A stretch of 55,018 nucleotides of DNA from a virus. The position numbers and the translations under genes are program-made. Below, piece after piece: positions 33,373 through 41,494 of the stretch. The stretch covers positions 1-55,018 of the IMG/VR virus record IMGVR_UViG_3300032220_001325; one strand, 5' to 3'. Position 1 is the stretch's first letter. Each line of letters opens with the position of its first letter. The notes beneath the pieces were generated by a model. It searched no databases. It had not been told where the DNA came from and worked only from the letters and a program-made list of their open reading frames with translations.

Positions 33373-34176
33373 ATGATCCATTTAAAAGATTTCAATAGTT
33401 TTTTTGTATTAACTGAAAGCATATCGGTAGAAAAGATTATTCCTGATTCTTACGAGAAAGAAACAGTTGTGTCTCTTCCTTATATCAATTTAATAGAAGA
33501 TAACAGACAACCTTTTCTAAAAAAACTAGTAAGGGTTTCTAAGGACCTTGGTATAGAACCAATCTGGCTTTTGCATGTGATCTTTAATGAAAGTAAATTT
33601 GATACGAAGAAAAAAGACAACTTAACAAAAGGTGTTGGGCTTCTTTCTTTTTTACCCCAAGTCATTTCTAATTTCGTAAATTTAGAAACTGGTAAAAATT
33701 ATACGCCAAATGAGGTTCTCCAGATGTCCAACACGGAACAATTGGATCTAATTAAGGCATTTTACAAATCTTGGTTTGAAAAAATGAAATTAAATAGACC
33801 AATAATTCCTGGTGACTTTGCATCATTAACTTTCTATCCAGATGTTATAAAAAAAGATTGGGATTGGGAATTTCCTTCATATGTTATAGAAAAAAATCCA
33901 GATCTATTTAAGAGCTTTGCAACTGAGGGAAAAACTAAAAAAGACTATTATAATTATATAGAGAAAATACTCAATTCTAAAAATGAGTACAAGGACGCTA
34001 ATAGTAACCTTCTCGGTAACTTTAGTGGTGCAATAGCAGATCCTTCTACATACGGAATGAAAAAGCCATTGGAGTTTTATAAAGACCTCTTAATGACTAT
34101 AGAAGATCCTTCGTTAAATCAAAAACTTGAGGATGAAGCCTTTAAAGAAACAGAAAAAAACAAACAAATAGGATAA
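33373..34176 (+). CDS. Putative head-packaged lytic transglycosylase, 267 aa
   Basis: The N-terminus MIHLKDFNSFFVLTES is a targeting-type leader with an L-T-E site at residue 15. Residues 45-200 resemble the soluble lytic transglycosylase fold: LVRVSKDLGIEPIWLLHVIFNESKF places the catalytic Glu at E73, followed by GVGLLSFLPQ (the GLxQ motif variant). Such enzymes cleave peptidoglycan. Combined with a capsid-targeting leader, it would be carried in the virion and open the cell wall at DNA entry. Residual uncertainty is in the divergent GLxQ motif. Confidence 0.7.
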   Translation: MIHLKDFNSFFVLTESISVEKIIPDSYEKETVVSLPYINLIEDNRQPFLKKLVRVSKDLGIEPIWLLHVIFNESKFDTKKKDNLTKGVGLLSFLPQVISNFVNLETGKNYTPNEVLQMSNTEQLDLIKAFYKSWFEKMKLNRPIIPGDFASLTFYPDVIKKDWDWEFPSYVIEKNPDLFKSFATEGKTKKDYYNYIEKILNSKNEYKDANSNLLGNFSGAIADPSTYGMKKPLEFYKDLLMTIEDPSLNQKLEDEAFKETEKNKQIG

Positions 34177-34188
34177 ATAAGATAAAAA

Positions 34189-34518
34189 ATGATGAAATCA
34201 ATAATTAATTTTTTCAGAAATCTTTTCAGTGTTACACCTGAAGAGCAAGTAAAAATGGAAGAGTGTAATTGTGAAGAGTGCACTTGTCCAGAAACAAAAA
34301 CATACACTCCTGAACCGGAGGTAAAAGAGGAAGCAGAACAGGTAATTGTTGAAGCTCCTTTAGAACCTACAGCAGAGACAGTAGTTAAAGAAGAATTAGT
34401 ACAAGAGCCCGTAGTAAAAAAAGAAAAATCTCCTAAGAAGTACTACAAGAAAAAAGGAGCTCAAAAGAAAAAGGAAGCGGATTCTAAAAAGAACAACAAA
34501 AAGGACAAAGATGCTTAA
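34189..34518 (+). CDS. Small Glu/Lys-rich protein with Cys cluster, 109 aa
   Basis: Not recognised. The N-terminus MMKSIINFFRNLFSVTPEEQ is an amphipathic helix; CNCEECTC (residues 26-33) may bind a metal; then an acidic, Pro/Val-rich repeat region and a strongly basic C-terminus (KKYYKKKGAQKKKEADSKK). Probably largely disordered. Overlaps the next gene by 8 nt. Confidence 0.55.
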   Translation: MMKSIINFFRNLFSVTPEEQVKMEECNCEECTCPETKTYTPEPEVKEEAEQVIVEAPLEPTAETVVKEELVQEPVVKKEKSPKKYYKKKGAQKKKEADSKKNNKKDKDA

Positions 34519-34801
34519 TCACCTTTCTCCGTATTCAGAATTTCTTAATGAAAACGATCTTTCCTATTCAGGTGGAGACGTTACTAAGATGCCAATAATA
34601 GGAAGGGTAACTACTAATCCAATAGGTCCTTTTGATGAAGCAACTTACGATGTAGTAGAGATAATTAGGGATCAAAAAGGAAATCCTGTATATGTTTGTA
34701 ATTTCTGGTATAAGGATTACAAAAGAATCCCACAACTAATACATTCCGCTTTAGTAAAAAGCTATATTCCAAATGAAAATTTGGAAACTTTCGAAGACTA
34801 A
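34511..34801 (+). CDS. Small protein with MLNHLSPYSEFLNEN start, 96 aa
   Basis: The N-terminus MLNHLSPYSEFLNEND is a good match to the targeting leader with an L-N-E site at residues 12-14. The remainder (MPIIGRVTTNPIGPFDEATY then VVEIIRDQKGNPVYVCNFWY) looks like a small beta barrel, similar to the protein at 17361. It overlaps the upstream gene by 8 nt. Possibly packaged; function unknown. Confidence 0.62.
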   Translation: MLNHLSPYSEFLNENDLSYSGGDVTKMPIIGRVTTNPIGPFDEATYDVVEIIRDQKGNPVYVCNFWYKDYKRIPQLIHSALVKSYIPNENLETFED

Positions 34802-34905
34802 GTTATATAATAACAGAACTAGAGGTTTCTAGTAACTTCCCGGTCAACAAACCGTAGAGCTTTCAGAAATGGACGCAAAGGAAGGGACACAAAAAACAAA
34901 CTTTT
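34802..34905 (+). other. 5' leader with hairpin
   Basis: Contains a TTATATAA box at 34803, a hairpin ACTAGA-GGTT-TCTAGT (34817-34832) and no ORF. It precedes the zinc-ribbon protein gene; likely a promoter and 5' UTR. Confidence 0.4.
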
Positions 34906-35736
34906 ATGTACGTAACAACGTCAAACACTGGCGGGTATGGCTCATGTACCGCCCACATCACAACAAACCGTAACAGAGCTAAAATCTACGGTAACGCAGT
35001 TTATCTAAAGGATAAACAAAAATTCGAGATTGAGCTATTCAATCCAAACACAATCAACTATCTTGCTAAGATCAGTATCAACGGAAAATCAATTTCCAAT
35101 TCAGGTATTGTTCTTAAACCTGGTCAAAGGGTTTACCTTGAAAGATTCATTGATTCAAACAACAAATTTGTTTTTGAAACATATGAAATTGAAAAAAGTA
35201 ATGAAGCTCTTGCCGCTGTAGTTGATAATGGATTGGTTGAAATTAGCTTCTATCCTGAACAAACAACCGCAGGATATTTTACAACTTATCCTAGCTACAC
35301 CACTGGGACTTATTTTACTAATACTCCAGGAACTTATTTTACCTGCACTTCAGGAAACATAGGATCTCTTGGAATAAGTGGAAGTATGGGTCCATCTGGA
35401 ATTTCTGGAAATACCTCTAATATTTCTTATGGAGGTACGACAGTGAATAATGTTAGCTGCTTTACATCATCATTTGTAAGCGATTCAGCAACTAAAAGCT
35501 TAAATGAGGGTATTGAAACAGGAAAGGTAGAAAAAGGAGAAAGCAGTAGTCAGAATTTAACACAGACTAATGGAAGCTATGGTTCATTCCCTACTAATTC
35601 TATTTCATATAGATTAACTCCAGAATCTCAAAAACCTGTAGAGGTAGAAAAGCTCAGAAACTATTGCACAGGATGTGGAAACAGAATTAAGAAAGATACT
35701 TGGAAATTCTGTCCAAACTGCGGTGAAAAATTCTAA
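34906..35736 (+). CDS. 276-aa protein with C-terminal zinc ribbon
   Basis: Residues 1-120 are a beta-rich domain (MYVTTSNTGGYGSCTAHITT onward, FELFNPNT, LKPGQRVYLERF), residues 125-240 are Gly/Ser/Thr-rich with a GSLGISGSMGPSGISG collagen-like tract, and the C-terminus is a zinc ribbon: YCTGCGNRI...WKFCPNCGEKF with two CxxC pairs. Zinc ribbons of this form often bind nucleic acids or proteins. The mixture of virion-like low-complexity sequence and zinc ribbon is unusual; function not recognised. Confidence 0.68.
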   Translation: MYVTTSNTGGYGSCTAHITTNRNRAKIYGNAVYLKDKQKFEIELFNPNTINYLAKISINGKSISNSGIVLKPGQRVYLERFIDSNNKFVFETYEIEKSNEALAAVVDNGLVEISFYPEQTTAGYFTTYPSYTTGTYFTNTPGTYFTCTSGNIGSLGISGSMGPSGISGNTSNISYGGTTVNNVSCFTSSFVSDSATKSLNEGIETGKVEKGESSSQNLTQTNGSYGSFPTNSISYRLTPESQKPVEVEKLRNYCTGCGNRIKKDTWKFCPNCGEKF

Positions 35737-35750
35737 ATCTTGCTACACAA

Positions 35751-35774
35751 AAAACCCAGGAGAAATCCTGGGTT
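35751..35774. terminator. Terminator between convergent genes
   Basis: AAAACCCAGGA pairs with TCCTGGGTTT across a GAAA loop, with A and T flanks, serving both convergent genes. Confidence 0.8.
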
Positions 35775-35782
35775 TGTAGTTT

Positions 35783-36556
35783 TTATAGATATTGACCCCA
35801 ATCTTGGCCCATTTCAGCCTGTGAGATCTCCATATCAGTATATGGTCTAATATTTTGTAAAGGAACTCCTTGATAAGCCATATATGAGTCTTTTGGAACT
35901 GGTATCTGATATCCTCCAGATTGTCCGGGTATTCCCATATTAGCAGGGATTGGTTGATCCTTAGATCCAAATAACCAATCTGTTACCTTAACGCCTTGTT
36001 TTAAATTTCTAGCTTCTTTCTTTAAAGCTTTAATTTTAGAAGAATTTTTAGATAGTGTCTCTAATTCTTTGCCTCCCGAAACTACAAATCTTTTTAACGA
36101 GCTTATCATTTTTCCAATGAATGGAGATATACCAGAAAATTTTGATAAAAATTTAGAGCTTTTAAAGAATCCAACGATCTTAGGAAAAAATTTAGCAATT
36201 GCTTCTATTAGTGGTTTAATTATACCTTTACCTAAGTTTAGCCCTTTACCTAATCCTTTTACTAATAAAGTTCCTCCTGCTCCAATGTATTGACCGAAGA
36301 TTGGAATAACTCCTATAGCACAAAGTGCAGCTAAAAGATATTCTCCTTGTTTAGCATATGATACGAGATTTATCCCCTCTGCAATAGATCCAACGCCAGG
36401 TATTAATGCAGCAAAATCGAGTAAAGTATTATACCAAGCTTCTAATACAGCAGGATCTTCTGAATTCAAATATTCCAGAGATTCTTTTATCTGTTGTGGT
36501 CCGAATGTCATTTTCTGTTCTAAAAGAAAATTCTCTATAGATAAAAGATTATTCAT
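35783..36556 (-). CDS. Putative membrane-active packaged protein, 257 aa
   Basis: The N-terminus MNNLLSIENFLLEQK is a targeting-like leader with an L-L-E site. Residues about 45-105 form two long hydrophobic, Gly-rich segments (FAALIPGVGSIAEGINLV and LLAALCAIGVIPIFGQYIGAGG) typical of membrane-inserting helices in toxins and of glycine-zipper proteins. The rest is basic. A protein delivered with the DNA that forms a membrane channel is plausible (inference). A GGATATATAAAAG box lies 15 nt before its start on the minus strand. Confidence 0.62.
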   Translation of the reverse strand: MNNLLSIENFLLEQKMTFGPQQIKESLEYLNSEDPAVLEAWYNTLLDFAALIPGVGSIAEGINLVSYAKQGEYLLAALCAIGVIPIFGQYIGAGGTLLVKGLGKGLNLGKGIIKPLIEAIAKFFPKIVGFFKSSKFLSKFSGISPFIGKMISSLKRFVVSGGKELETLSKNSSKIKALKKEARNLKQGVKVTDWLFGSKDQPIPANMGIPGQSGGYQIPVPKDSYMAYQGVPLQNIRPYTDMEISQAEMGQDWGQYL

Positions 36557-36569
36557 TTTGTTTTTTCTT

Positions 36570-36580
36570 TTATATATCCT
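36570..36580 (-). promoter_or_regulatory. GGATATATAAA box, minus strand
   Basis: Reads GGATATATAAA on the minus strand, about 15 nt before the start at 36556. Recurring box. Confidence 0.4.
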
Positions 36581-36624
36581 ACGGTTATTATGGAAATTTT
36601 TTGATTTTATTGAGTATTACTTAT

Positions 36625-36978
36625 ATGCTATACAGATCTAAAAAAATATACATAGAAGAATCACCTATCCACGGTAGAGGTATTTTTGCTTCAGATTTTA
36701 TAAAAGCAGGAGAAATCCTGGAAGAATGCCACTTTATAAAAATCCCAGTAGACCACTATATAAAAGAATTACACGATTATTTCTTTGCGTGGCCAAAAAA
36801 TACTGAAGAGAGCTATGCTATGGTTTTAGGTTATGGTAGCATATTTAATCACTCTGATTATAATAATGCCTCTTGGGAAACTGATCCCTCTAATTACAAA
36901 TTTATATTTTTCGCTACTAGAGATATTCAGCCAGGAGAGGAAATATGTACGAACTACGAAAAACAAATTGATTTTTAA
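36625..36978 (+). CDS. SET domain protein (lysine methyltransferase-like), 117 aa
   Basis: Start at ATG 36625 (MLYRSKKIYIEESPIHGRGI); the frame opens at a TTG 24 nt earlier. SET motifs: SPIHGRGIFASDFIKAGEIL (residues 13-32), LGYGSIFNHSDYNNASW with the NHS core, and FFATRDIQPGEEICTNY with the catalytic Tyr. It is a compact SET without pre-SET domains, similar to small bacterial and viral SET proteins. Target unknown; host proteins or phage structural proteins are possible. Confidence 0.85.
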   Translation: MLYRSKKIYIEESPIHGRGIFASDFIKAGEILEECHFIKIPVDHYIKELHDYFFAWPKNTEESYAMVLGYGSIFNHSDYNNASWETDPSNYKFIFFATRDIQPGEEICTNYEKQIDF

Positions 36979-36998
36979 ATGAAAAAAAGAGTGAAAAG

Positions 36999-37031
36999 AT
37001 TTTTTTTACCAAATAGATTATTCTACATTTG
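36999..37031 (+). promoter_or_regulatory. Bacteroidota-type promoter
   Basis: T-run ATTTTTTTTA beginning at 36999 and TACATTTG at 37024, close to the 24-nt spacing of the three leader RNA promoters. It lies inside the longer frame from 36979 and so fixes the gene start at 37057. Confidence 0.7.
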
Positions 37032-37056
37032 TACCATCAATAAAAAACAAATAGAT

Positions 37057-37305
37057 ATGGAAAATACAGATTTGGATCAATTAACAAAAACTCTAGACGA
37101 GCTTTACGATCAACAATCAAGAAAGTTATATGCCCATATCATGGAAATGGGATTAGATGCTTTTCATAAAGATAGTGCACTTTATAAATACAAAGACACT
37201 GATCTCTTGGAAAAACTAATCTCATATTTCGAATCAATTGAGGAATACGAAAAATGCAGCGATCTCCAAAAAGTTACTTGGTTGCTTAACGGAATTGCTG
37301 ATTAA
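37057..37305 (+). CDS. Small helical protein, 82 aa
   Basis: Starts at the ATG 26 nt after a TAnnTTTG promoter (MENTDLDQLTKTLDELYDQQ). Helical, with charged heptad-like pattern. The next gene (37347) encodes a protein of similar C-terminal pattern (EKMIDWNRKNERYEMCSRL compared with LISYFESIEEYEKCSDLQ), suggesting a distant tandem duplicate. Function unknown. Confidence 0.65.
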   Translation: MENTDLDQLTKTLDELYDQQSRKLYAHIMEMGLDAFHKDSALYKYKDTDLLEKLISYFESIEEYEKCSDLQKVTWLLNGIAD

Positions 37306-37346
37306 AAAAAGGGAAACTTTTCCAATTTCTCGTATATAATAACTAT

Positions 37347-37619
37347 ATGAGAAGTAAAAAAAGATATCTAAAAAAATCTGCTGATGGCAGATTTTTTTTG
37401 TATATCGAGAATCCTACTTATAGTCCGATAGACTTAGACAAAAAAACAAGTCTTTGGATTTCTTCAGAGTACCTAATACGAGAGTCAATTAAAGAGGATC
37501 CAGCATCTACCCTAGATCAAATAGAGAAAATGATAGATTGGAACAGAAAAAATGAAAGATATGAGATGTGTTCCAGACTGATAGATTTGAAGAAGAAATA
37601 TTTTTCAGTGAGTACCTGA
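37347..37619 (+). CDS. Small protein, 90 aa, related to upstream neighbour
   Basis: Not recognised. The N-terminus is basic (MRSKKRYLKKSADGRFFLYI); the C-terminal half resembles the helical end of the 82-aa protein upstream. A TATATAAT box lies 8 nt before the start. Confidence 0.6.
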   Translation: MRSKKRYLKKSADGRFFLYIENPTYSPIDLDKKTSLWISSEYLIRESIKEDPASTLDQIEKMIDWNRKNERYEMCSRLIDLKKKYFSVST

Positions 37620-37661
37620 AAATCAAAAGATTACGGATACATACACAAAAAATAAGATCAA

Positions 37662-37844
37662 ATGAAAAAAGTTATCTTGGCAATTGCAATTATTTCTTTA
37701 ATTTATTCTTGTACACCAGCTGTTAAGGAAGGTGAGGGTATGAAAAGTATCGATTCCCTTGCATTATCAGTAGACACCTTAGCTCCTTGCGCTGACACAG
37801 TTAAATGTGACACAGTTTGTACAGACACAACATTAAAAAAATAA
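37662..37844 (+). CDS. Small lipoprotein, 60 aa
   Basis: Signal peptide MKKVILAIAIISLIYSCTPA with lipobox IYSC, so Cys17 should be lipidated and the protein anchored in a membrane. The mature part repeats Asp, Thr and Cys (ADTVKCDTVCTDTT). In phages such small lipoproteins sometimes block superinfection; here that is only a possibility. Followed by a strong terminator. Confidence 0.8.
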   Translation: MKKVILAIAIISLIYSCTPAVKEGEGMKSIDSLALSVDTLAPCADTVKCDTVCTDTTLKK

Positions 37845-37862
37845 GCTTGCAATAAAGCTTTA

Positions 37863-37889
37863 AAAAAAGAGCCTAAGGGCTCTTTTTTT
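37863..37889 (+). terminator. Terminator after the lipoprotein gene
   Basis: AAAAAAAGAGCC pairs with GGCTCTTTTTTT across a 4-nt loop. Confidence 0.9.
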
Positions 37890-37934
37890 GTGGACCTAAA
37901 TCAAAAATACGACTATAATAATTAAAAGGGAAAA

Positions 37935-38240
37935 ATGATACATTATTTCAGAGATGAAAATTTAGTAGCAGGAAGGCTTCTTTCATATTCCAAATCTTCT
38001 TACAGAGAGAAAAATCCAGACAATGAGGTGTATTTTAATGCAAATATCTTTGTTCTTGGCGAAGGAAAAGTTTGGTACGGAGACATAGACGTAACAAAAG
38101 ATATAGAAAAATTGGAAAGAATTGCTAGGGCTTCAGGTAATGATCTTTTCATCCTAAGAGAATTGGATGGAAGATTCGAAAACGAAGATTTAAAAGACTC
38201 TGAAATTATTACCCGATCAGTATGTAAAATAACTAAATAA
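37935..38240 (+). CDS. Hypothetical protein, 101 aa
   Basis: Not recognised. Mixed alpha-beta, soluble (MIHYFRDENLVAGRLLSYSK; GEGKVWYGDIDVTKDIEKLE). Directly upstream of the UvsX-like gene with a 9-nt gap, so likely co-transcribed with replication genes. Confidence 0.6.
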   Translation: MIHYFRDENLVAGRLLSYSKSSYREKNPDNEVYFNANIFVLGEGKVWYGDIDVTKDIEKLERIARASGNDLFILRELDGRFENEDLKDSEIITRSVCKITK

Positions 38241-38249
38241 GAAAAAAAT

Positions 38250-39428
38250 ATGGCTAAAAAAGAATTTTCATTTCTAGAGTTAGATAAACAGCTCTCTAAG
38301 ATAGATGGTTTCGAAATGGGATCAATCTTAGAAACAAATGATTTCTCCGAAGTCGGAGAATGGATTTCAACAGGTAACTACTTGCTGAATGCACAGTTAT
38401 CAGGTACTTTGTTCGGTGGTATCGCAAACAACAGGTCAATGGGTATTGCGGGAGATCCACAAACAGGTAAGTCTTTCCTTTGTATGAACATAGTAAGGGA
38501 AGCACAAAAAATGGGATATAATGTAATCTATTGTGACACAGAAGGAGCTATTGATAGAAGCTCTGCCAAGAAATTTGGTATTGACACAAATACAGTAAGA
38601 TATCAGCCAATTAAAACCATTTCAGATTTTAAAGTTTTTGTTGCAAATCTGATCGACAAGGTTAAGGCATATAGAAAAGAGGGTGCTGATCCAAAAATTG
38701 CTATTATTTTGGATTCACTTGGTATGTTATCAACAGACAAAGAAAGCGGCGATGCTTTAAAAGGAAAAAGCGTAATGGATATGGGTATTAGATCTAAGGA
38801 GTTAAGATCTTTATTTAGAGTAATTACCTTAGACCTAACTGCAGTAAAAATTCCTCTAATCTGTACTAATCACACAACCACAGGAGGTATTGGTGGATTT
38901 ATGCCTACTAAAGAAGCTGCTGGTGGTGACGGACCTATCTTCTCTATGAGTAACGTTGTTATGCTTTCCAAGGCACAACTTAAGGAAGGAGATACTAAAA
39001 CAGGTATTATTGTTACATCTACTCCTAAGAAAGCAAGATTTACTCGTCCTTACGCAGTAAAATTCCATATCTCTTTCATGAATGGTATGAATCCTTATGT
39101 TGGATTACAGGACTTTGTTTCTTGGGAAACATGCGGCATTCAAAGAGGTAAATTAGAGGTTGATAAGAAAACAGGGGAAATGATTTTCCAAGGAAATGAA
39201 TCTTCACCTCGCTGGGCAGTTAGGCACTTAGGTAAAACTGTTGCATCTACGCAGATCTTTACTTCTGAGGTATTCACTGAAGAGGTTCTTAAACAATTGG
39301 ACGAAAAAGTAATTGGTCCTCATTTCAAATTGCCTGATCTATTTGACGAGAAGGAATTTGAGGATCTTTTGGAAGGTAACCCAGAAGAACAAGAATCAAC
39401 TTCAGAAGAGGGTAATGGAGAAGAGTAA
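38250..39428 (+). CDS. uvsX: UvsX-type RecA-like recombinase
   Basis: A 392-aa RecA/UvsX protein. Walker A GDPQTGKS at residues 68-75, an acidic strand YCDTEGAID, Walker B IAIILDSLGML, and the RecA L1/L2-like region NHTTTGGIGGFMPTKEAAGG then DGPIFSMSNVVMLSK. The length matches T4 UvsX (391 aa). It should form filaments on single-stranded DNA for recombination-dependent replication, with the gp46/47 and gp41-like proteins encoded just downstream. The C-terminus is acidic, as in RecA proteins. Confidence 0.9.
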   Translation: MAKKEFSFLELDKQLSKIDGFEMGSILETNDFSEVGEWISTGNYLLNAQLSGTLFGGIANNRSMGIAGDPQTGKSFLCMNIVREAQKMGYNVIYCDTEGAIDRSSAKKFGIDTNTVRYQPIKTISDFKVFVANLIDKVKAYRKEGADPKIAIILDSLGMLSTDKESGDALKGKSVMDMGIRSKELRSLFRVITLDLTAVKIPLICTNHTTTGGIGGFMPTKEAAGGDGPIFSMSNVVMLSKAQLKEGDTKTGIIVTSTPKKARFTRPYAVKFHISFMNGMNPYVGLQDFVSWETCGIQRGKLEVDKKTGEMIFQGNESSPRWAVRHLGKTVASTQIFTSEVFTEEVLKQLDEKVIGPHFKLPDLFDEKEFEDLLEGNPEEQESTSEEGNGEE

Positions 39429-39435
39429 ACTTAAA

Positions 39436-39708
39436 ATGAAATATCTCCTAGGTATTTGGAAAGATTTGCCAGAGTATCCAACTAAAGAAGATGTCATATA
39501 CGAATTAAATTCATATCTGATTAAGGATGGAAGACCCGACGGTGAATTCTCAGACCAAACATTTAATTCTTTCCTACCTCAAGGGTGGGAGAAAATGAAA
39601 CAAGGAGAGATCATCGAGGATCTTATCGAAACTGGGATTTTTGAAAAAACTGAAAGAACTGTAGGGAACAAAAATTGGTACAAAATAAAGGATAATCCAC
39701 ACTATTAA
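39436..39708 (+). CDS. Hypothetical replication-region protein, 90 aa
   Basis: The ATG at 39436 follows the uvsX stop; an earlier ATG at 39415 would overlap it. The product (MKYLLGIWKDLPEYPTKEDV) has a helical pattern with GWEKMKQGEIIEDLIETGIF near the C-terminus, reminiscent of winged-helix proteins. It lies between recombinase and helicase genes, where T4-like phages encode small accessory factors; identity not determined. Confidence 0.65.
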   Translation: MKYLLGIWKDLPEYPTKEDVIYELNSYLIKDGRPDGEFSDQTFNSFLPQGWEKMKQGEIIEDLIETGIFEKTERTVGNKNWYKIKDNPHY

Positions 39709-39713
39709 GAAAC

Positions 39714-41015
39714 ATGCAAAATCAACATCTAGAGAATATTTGGTTTAAAGCCGTAATTGAAAATCCAAGTTACATTGAAACCACTGAGTCTGGGTTTTTT
39801 AAAAATCCAGATTATCAAGAGGCTTTTAAGGTAGTAAAATCTTTTTGGAAAAAATATCAGCAAGTACCTAGCAAGAATCAGGTAAGAGAATCAGCAAAAC
39901 TTTTAAAGATTGAGGATAAGCTTACAGATTCGCTTCTGGAATCTATGTGGTCTATCAATTTGCAGGACTATGACTTAGATTGGCTTCAACAAAACACTGA
40001 ATCATGGATTGAGTGGAAGACTCTAGAAAAAAGTGCGGTTGACTCGATCAATTATATTAAGAGCACTGATGTAACACCGGATAACATCAAGGACGTAATT
40101 AACACATATAAATCTATCGTTGTTGACAGAAACAAGATAGATTTTTCTTTTGATTCAGGATTAGATTTTAATGATCCTGAATCTCACAGACAATTATCAT
40201 CTCAGACGTTTTCTAGTGGATACGAATACATTGATTTTTGTTTAGGTGGTGGATTTTCAGCAAAATGCCTTTATGTATTTCTTGGACAGCCTAAAGTTGG
40301 TAAGACCTTATGGCTAGGCAATATAGCAACGCAAGCGGTAAGAGCTTCTAATAATGTTGCTATCATTACACTAGAGCTTGGTGACAGAAAATATATGAAA
40401 AGATTAGGTTCTAATCTTTTAGGTATTAAAATGTCAGAGTATAAGGATAATGCTGAGAATTCAGAATTGATCAAGAAAAAGATTAAAAATATAGCTTTTG
40501 ATAATCTAGCAACCCCCGGTCATTTAATAGTTAAAGAATTTCCAACGTCACAGGCATCAGCAATCGATGTTGAAAATTGGTTAACCAAAGTGGAACAATC
40601 TAAGGGTATAAAATTTAAGATAGTAGTAGTTGACTATATTAATATTATGAAGAACTGGAGAAATCCAAATTCTGAAAATACCTACATGAAAATAAAGCAG
40701 ATTGCAGAGGATTTAAGAGCCGCAGCACAAAGAAATGAATGGGCTATAGTTACTGCAACACAAACTAAACAAAGTGAATTCGACGCTACTGATCTAAGCA
40801 TGAATTCAGCTTCAGAATCTTCAGGCCTTGTAGCTACTGTAGATGGTATGTTTGGTATTATACAAGATCCTATGATGTATACAAACAACGAATATAAACT
40901 AAAGCTACTCGCTAATAGGGACGAGGGATACAAGAACTCGTACAAGAAATTCTTAGTAGATTACAACTACATGAGGATTTCCGAAGACCCTAATTCTCAA
41001 ATAATGAATGATTAA
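39714..41015 (+). CDS. DnaB-type replicative helicase (gp41-like)
   Basis: A 433-aa helicase. The N-terminal 170 residues are helical; the RecA-like core has Walker A LGQPKVGKT (residues 191-198), LITLELGDRK as the H1a-type motif, Walker B VVVDYINIM and the motif QTKQS with sensor Gln. Length and layout match T4 gp41. It unwinds the phage replication fork. The stop overlaps the next start (TAATG). Confidence 0.9.
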   Translation: MQNQHLENIWFKAVIENPSYIETTESGFFKNPDYQEAFKVVKSFWKKYQQVPSKNQVRESAKLLKIEDKLTDSLLESMWSINLQDYDLDWLQQNTESWIEWKTLEKSAVDSINYIKSTDVTPDNIKDVINTYKSIVVDRNKIDFSFDSGLDFNDPESHRQLSSQTFSSGYEYIDFCLGGGFSAKCLYVFLGQPKVGKTLWLGNIATQAVRASNNVAIITLELGDRKYMKRLGSNLLGIKMSEYKDNAENSELIKKKIKNIAFDNLATPGHLIVKEFPTSQASAIDVENWLTKVEQSKGIKFKIVVVDYINIMKNWRNPNSENTYMKIKQIAEDLRAAAQRNEWAIVTATQTKQSEFDATDLSMNSASESSGLVATVDGMFGIIQDPMMYTNNEYKLKLLANRDEGYKNSYKKFLVDYNYMRISEDPNSQIMND

Positions 41016-41494
41016 TGACTAAACAGAAAAAGCTCATTGAAGATGAAAAAAATGAATTCGAAGAATTTGACGAAATAAAAGACTCGCAGGATAATACAAC
41101 CAATTCCGAAATTGATGAGTATGATCCTGATCCTTCTTTGGATTATAGAAGTTTGCAATCAGTAGTTACTTACGAGGATGAAGATTATATTCATGCAACT
41201 AAACTGAATACTAGAATAGATGAGATATTTCAGAAATCTAGATGGACGGTAATTAGCCCAAATAAAAAAATACCAAAAGATCTTATACCTCTTATTTTTC
41301 AGGATATACTACAGGATTTAGAGGAAACAGAATTCAGTATGGTAGAAAAATTCGTGGGTATTTGTGATTATACAGCTATAAATTATCAAAAAGCTTATGA
41401 GTCAATCCATATGAAATATAAGGAACAGATAGTACAAGAGATGGACAACAAATATGGAATACTAGGAAAAAGAGGAATTAAAAAGATTTTCTAA
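41015..41494 (+). CDS. Acidic hypothetical protein, 159 aa
   Basis: Not recognised. Residues 1-55 are acidic and likely disordered (EDEKNEFEEFDEIKDSQD), residues 60-159 helical. Overlaps both neighbours by one base (TAATG), so it is translated with helicase and nuclease subunits and probably acts with them. Confidence 0.65.
   Translation: MTKQKKLIEDEKNEFEEFDEIKDSQDNTTNSEIDEYDPDPSLDYRSLQSVVTYEDEDYIHATKLNTRIDEIFQKSRWTVISPNKKIPKDLIPLIFQDILQDLEETEFSMVEKFVGICDYTAINYQKAYESIHMKYKEQIVQEMDNKYGILGKRGIKKIF

Noticed and set aside
36979-37056. N-terminal extension of the small gene at 37057
   Set aside because: A TAnnTTTG promoter at 37024 lies within the extension, so translation should start at 37057.
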